DNA of 64,000 nt from Sutterella megalosphaeroides. GTDB lineage: Bacteria > Pseudomonadota > Gammaproteobacteria > Burkholderiales > Burkholderiaceae_F. Below are positions 61,823-64,000 of the stretch, in pieces (positions within the stretch are counted from its first letter, which is position 1; each line of letters begins with the position of its first letter). The stretch spans positions 2,304,001-2,368,000 of the forward strand of contig NZ_AP018786.1 in NCBI RefSeq assembly GCF_003609995.1. Reading direction: 5' to 3'. The notes under the pieces are model-generated. The model was not told the DNA's origin, did no database searches, and saw nothing but the letters and a program-made list of their open reading frames with translations. The position numbers were made by a program, and so were the translations under genes.

Positions 61823-62956
61823 ATGAATCGCACGCTCACCGCGTCGGCCGCTGCCGCCGCGCTCCTTTGCACCGCCGCAACCGCCTTTGCCGCGGACGTT
61901 CAGATCTACGGCCGTGTCGACGCGGGCCTCAAGTACGTCCACCAGGAAGGCGGCAAGGACGACTTCACGCTGAATTCGGGCGGCCGCGCCCACAACCGCG
62001 TGGGTCTCAACATCAAGGAAGACCTCGGAAACGGTATGGAAGTGAAGGGGTACCTCGAAAACGGCTTCACACTCGACGACGGGTCGCTCGACACCGAAGG
62101 TCAGCTCTTCAACCGCCGTTCGATTCTCGCCGTCAAGGGCTCGTATGGCGAACTCGGTCTCGGGCGCATGGGTACCGTGCAGTCGACCGTGTCGCCCTAT
62201 ACGATGGGCCTCATCAAGTACGACCCCTTCGGCACCTCCTACTCGCAGGCCTCGATCGGTTCGACCTTCGCAAACACGAGCCGCATCAACAACGGCATCA
62301 CCTGGATTTCGCCTCAATGGAACGGCTGGAAGGTCGGCGCCACCTACGGGATGGGCGACTCCTCGGATGAAGAAAAGTGGCAGGACCGCAACCACACGCT
62401 CGCGCTCGCCACGGACTACACGGGCGAAAACCTCTACGTGAGCTTTACGTTCGCGAACGTTCAGCGCGCCAACACGAGCACGACCGTGACCGACGACGCG
62501 CAGCTCTACGGCACGGGCGGCTGGTTCCGCTTCGTTCCGTCCGCTCGTCTCTTCTGGGGCGTGCAGTACCAGAAGAGCTGGGCCTCCGCCGCGGGCGTGG
62601 CCGCCTCCGATCTCTACGTCGATCCCGATGCCGAAACTCCCGAACACATCGACGGGATTTCGGGCGGTTTCGACGGCGTGAGCCTCCTGCTCGGCACCGA
62701 TTACGTGACGGGTCCCCACAAGGTGATCGGCGGCGTGCAGTTCTTCGACGGCGAACTCGCCGACAACAAGGACGCCGACTACCGTCTGACGGTGCTTGCC
62801 GCCGCGTACGAATACAAGTTCGCGAAGACCGTTTGGGGCTACGTCGCCGCGACCACCTCCTTCGGTTCGGGCGACCTCGTGAAGCGCAGCATCGCCGACG
62901 CGGACTACGAAAACGACGCCTCCGAACTCATGGTCGGCATCAACTGGAACTTCTGA
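61823..62956 (+). CDS. General porin (Porin_4 type)
   Basis: 377 residues. The signal peptide ends TAFAADVQIYGRVDAGL, the usual betaproteobacterial porin start. The 16-stranded barrel pattern of alternating residues ends MVGINWNF, with the terminal Phe recognised by BamA. SRINNGITWISPQWNGWK and an internal acidic loop (DPDAETPEHIDG) are visible. Passive uptake of small hydrophilic solutes. ATG 61823 has AGGAG eight bases upstream. Followed by two terminator hairpins. Confidence 0.95.
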   Translation: MNRTLTASAAAAALLCTAATAFAADVQIYGRVDAGLKYVHQEGGKDDFTLNSGGRAHNRVGLNIKEDLGNGMEVKGYLENGFTLDDGSLDTEGQLFNRRSILAVKGSYGELGLGRMGTVQSTVSPYTMGLIKYDPFGTSYSQASIGSTFANTSRINNGITWISPQWNGWKVGATYGMGDSSDEEKWQDRNHTLALATDYTGENLYVSFTFANVQRANTSTTVTDDAQLYGTGGWFRFVPSARLFWGVQYQKSWASAAGVAASDLYVDPDAETPEHIDGISGGFDGVSLLLGTDYVTGPHKVIGGVQFFDGELADNKDADYRLTVLAAAYEYKFAKTVWGYVAATTSFGSGDLVKRSIADADYENDASELMVGINWNF

Positions 62957-62986
62957 TCGAAGGGCCGACACCCGTCCCGAAACGAC

Positions 62987-63014
62987 GAAAGGGCCCGAAT
63001 TCGGGCCTCTTTCG
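62987..63014 (+). terminator. First terminator after the porin gene
   Basis: GAAAG-GGCCCGAA pairs with TTCGGGCC-CTTTC. No long T-run. Confidence 0.55.
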
Positions 63015-63057
63015 ATCGTCGACCGTCGGTGAGGAAATAGGCATCGATTCCATCCGA

Positions 63058-63102
63058 CCTCCGGAAGACGCCCCTGCGGGTGCGTTTCCCGGAGGTTTTT
63101 TC
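63058..63102 (+). terminator. Second terminator after the porin gene
   Basis: ACCTCCGG pairs with CCGGAGGT around an inner GCAGGGG-type pairing, followed by TTTTTTC. Confidence 0.75.
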
Positions 63103-63177
63103 TCGGGGCTCGCCAAGCGAAGCGAGCGCTTGCTTACGCCGATTACCTCGAGTTACACCGATCTTTCAAGGCCGCTC

Positions 63178-63783
63178 TCAGTAGCGCTCCGTGACGGCGT
63201 TGGTTCCGTCCAGAATCGCCGCCTTGCCGTTTCCTTCCCAGGCACGAATCGCTTTTTCAAGCTTCTCGTCCATGCTTTGCTGGTTCGCGGCGATCCAGAC
63301 GTTCAGACTTTCGTTGGGTTCGACGAGCTTGCAGCCTTCGATGTCTTTGATGAAGCGCCCGCTCTTCAATTCGTCGGCGGAAAGCGGGCGGAAGGCGAAA
63401 CGCGCCTTCATGAGCCCGAGTCGAGGCGAGACGGAGACGTAGTAGCGGCGGTTCGGATCGAGTCGGGCGCGCAAAAGGTTCGAGCTTTCGCCGCCGACCA
63501 CAAACGCGTAGTCGCCAGGCTCCAGCACCTGCTCGATCTTGTGACCCGATTCGAGAATGCCGATCGTTTCGGCCTTCCCATCCTTCTCGTACGCGATCGG
63601 CGCGGAAATGGCCATCCCGACATAGCTCGCGCGATAGAAGGTGACGACGCTCTTGCCGGCCGTAGCAACGCGCGCGACCGGCGCGTCGGCGGCGGCTTCG
63701 ACGGGTTGCATGTAGCGGTAGGTCGAGCAGCCGCTCAAAAGCATCGCGCCCATGGCAAGGGAAAGGAGAAGTTTGACGTTCAT
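63178..63783 (-). CDS. DUF2846-like lipoprotein
   Basis: 201 residues. The lipobox LLSGC puts the lipidated Cys at residue 19. SVVTFYRASYVGMAISAPI and GHKIEQVLEPGDYAFVVGGES resemble DUF2846 lipoproteins, which have no agreed role. ATG 63783 has CAGGAG seven bases upstream. It is convergent with the porin. Confidence 0.8.
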   Translation of the reverse strand: MNVKLLLSLAMGAMLLSGCSTYRYMQPVEAAADAPVARVATAGKSVVTFYRASYVGMAISAPIAYEKDGKAETIGILESGHKIEQVLEPGDYAFVVGGESSNLLRARLDPNRRYYVSVSPRLGLMKARFAFRPLSADELKSGRFIKDIEGCKLVEPNESLNVWIAANQQSMDEKLEKAIRAWEGNGKAAILDGTNAVTERY

Positions 63784-63876
63784 GAAAACTCCTGAGGAGG
63801 TTGGTGGTGGTGAAAAAACGAGGGAATCGTGGAACAAAGCGAATAGGCGGGCGCCTTGCGGCGTCTGCCGACACAC

Positions 63877-63917
63877 AAAGCCCCGCTTTCCTATCCATTC
63901 GGAAAACGGGGCTTTTA
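63877..63917. terminator. Terminator-like hairpin
   Basis: AAAGCCCCGCTTTCC pairs with GGAAAACGGGGCTTT (one mismatch), with a T-rich flank on plus. It lies between the lipoprotein start and the next minus-strand gene, so it probably ends that gene. Confidence 0.65.
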
Positions 63918-63939
63918 GAGTAAGCGACGACTTACTTCA

Positions 63940-64000
63940 TCAAAGCATCGTCACGACCGCATCCTTCGGGAAGCGGCTCTTCGGACGCATGGCGTTCGAG
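63940..64000 (-). CDS. C-terminal end of an unidentified gene (partial)
   Basis: About 19 residues of a minus-strand frame ending RPKSRFPKDAVVTML and TGA at 63940-63942. It has high GC at third codon positions and is followed by a terminator-like hairpin. A competing frame ends RDDALMK with TAA at 63932. Too little to identify. Confidence 0.4.
   Translation of the reverse strand, partial: SNAMRPKSRFPKDAVVTML

Overview
The window reads as chromosomal DNA of a Gram-negative, GC-rich betaproteobacterium. The best guess is an anaerobic or microaerophilic gut Burkholderiales of the Sutterella/Parasutterella type. The reasons are the folC-dedD-cvpA-purF and fimV-truA-accD gene orders, a general porin ending in Phe, C4-dicarboxylate (DcuC) and formate/nitrite (FocA) transporters, and many amino-acid-type transporters. 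The genus is an inference; no database was searched. Most genes are ordinary housekeeping genes with recognisable motifs.

Layout. 1-5.8 kb: tig, clpP, clpX and a partial lon, all on the minus strand, with a heat-shock-like promoter before lon. 6.1-8.2 kb: a small lipoprotein, tRNA-Leu(UAG), then a lower-GC accessory islet with a Panacea-domain (SocA-like) antitoxin, a 34-residue membrane peptide missed by normal gene calling, two strong palindromes and an ~80-bp direct repeat. 8.2-9.3 kb: a UreE-like protein with a very large Cys/His repeat tail. 9.5-15 kb: purF, cvpA, dedD and folC, with an 18-G run between folC and dedD. 15.3-20.6 kb: two plus-strand genes (frameshifted abgA-like amidohydrolase, large SWIM/SNF2 helicase) lying between folC and accD, which are usually neighbours in related bacteria. 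20.7-25.2 kb: accD, truA, fimV.

25.7-34 kb: adenosine-deaminase-like enzyme, focA-type channel, rimO, pgeF and rluD, with bamD divergent from rluD through an overlapping start codon, then a UMF1-type transporter coupled by a 4-nt overlap to a histone-deacetylase-like gene. 35-42.7 kb: lytic transglycosylase, a 300-nt structured-looking leader before an EamA transporter, a FAH-family enzyme, pssA and psd (phosphatidylethanolamine synthesis), an AIM24/TIGR00266 protein and a SIMPL-domain secreted protein.

43-49 kb: four consecutive sodium:neurotransmitter symporter (NSS) paralogues in one direction, most separated by their own terminators. 49.2-55 kb: LysE-type exporter with a small membrane protein, a flavodoxin/ferredoxin protein with an RlmD-like methyltransferase, and a DinG-type helicase behind a periplasmic repeat protein. 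56-62 kb: dcuC and an active-looking M3 peptidase, divergent from a second M3 homologue that has lost its HExxH zinc site, then a porin and a lipoprotein. The transport and peptidase content fits an organism living on peptides, amino acids and dicarboxylates.
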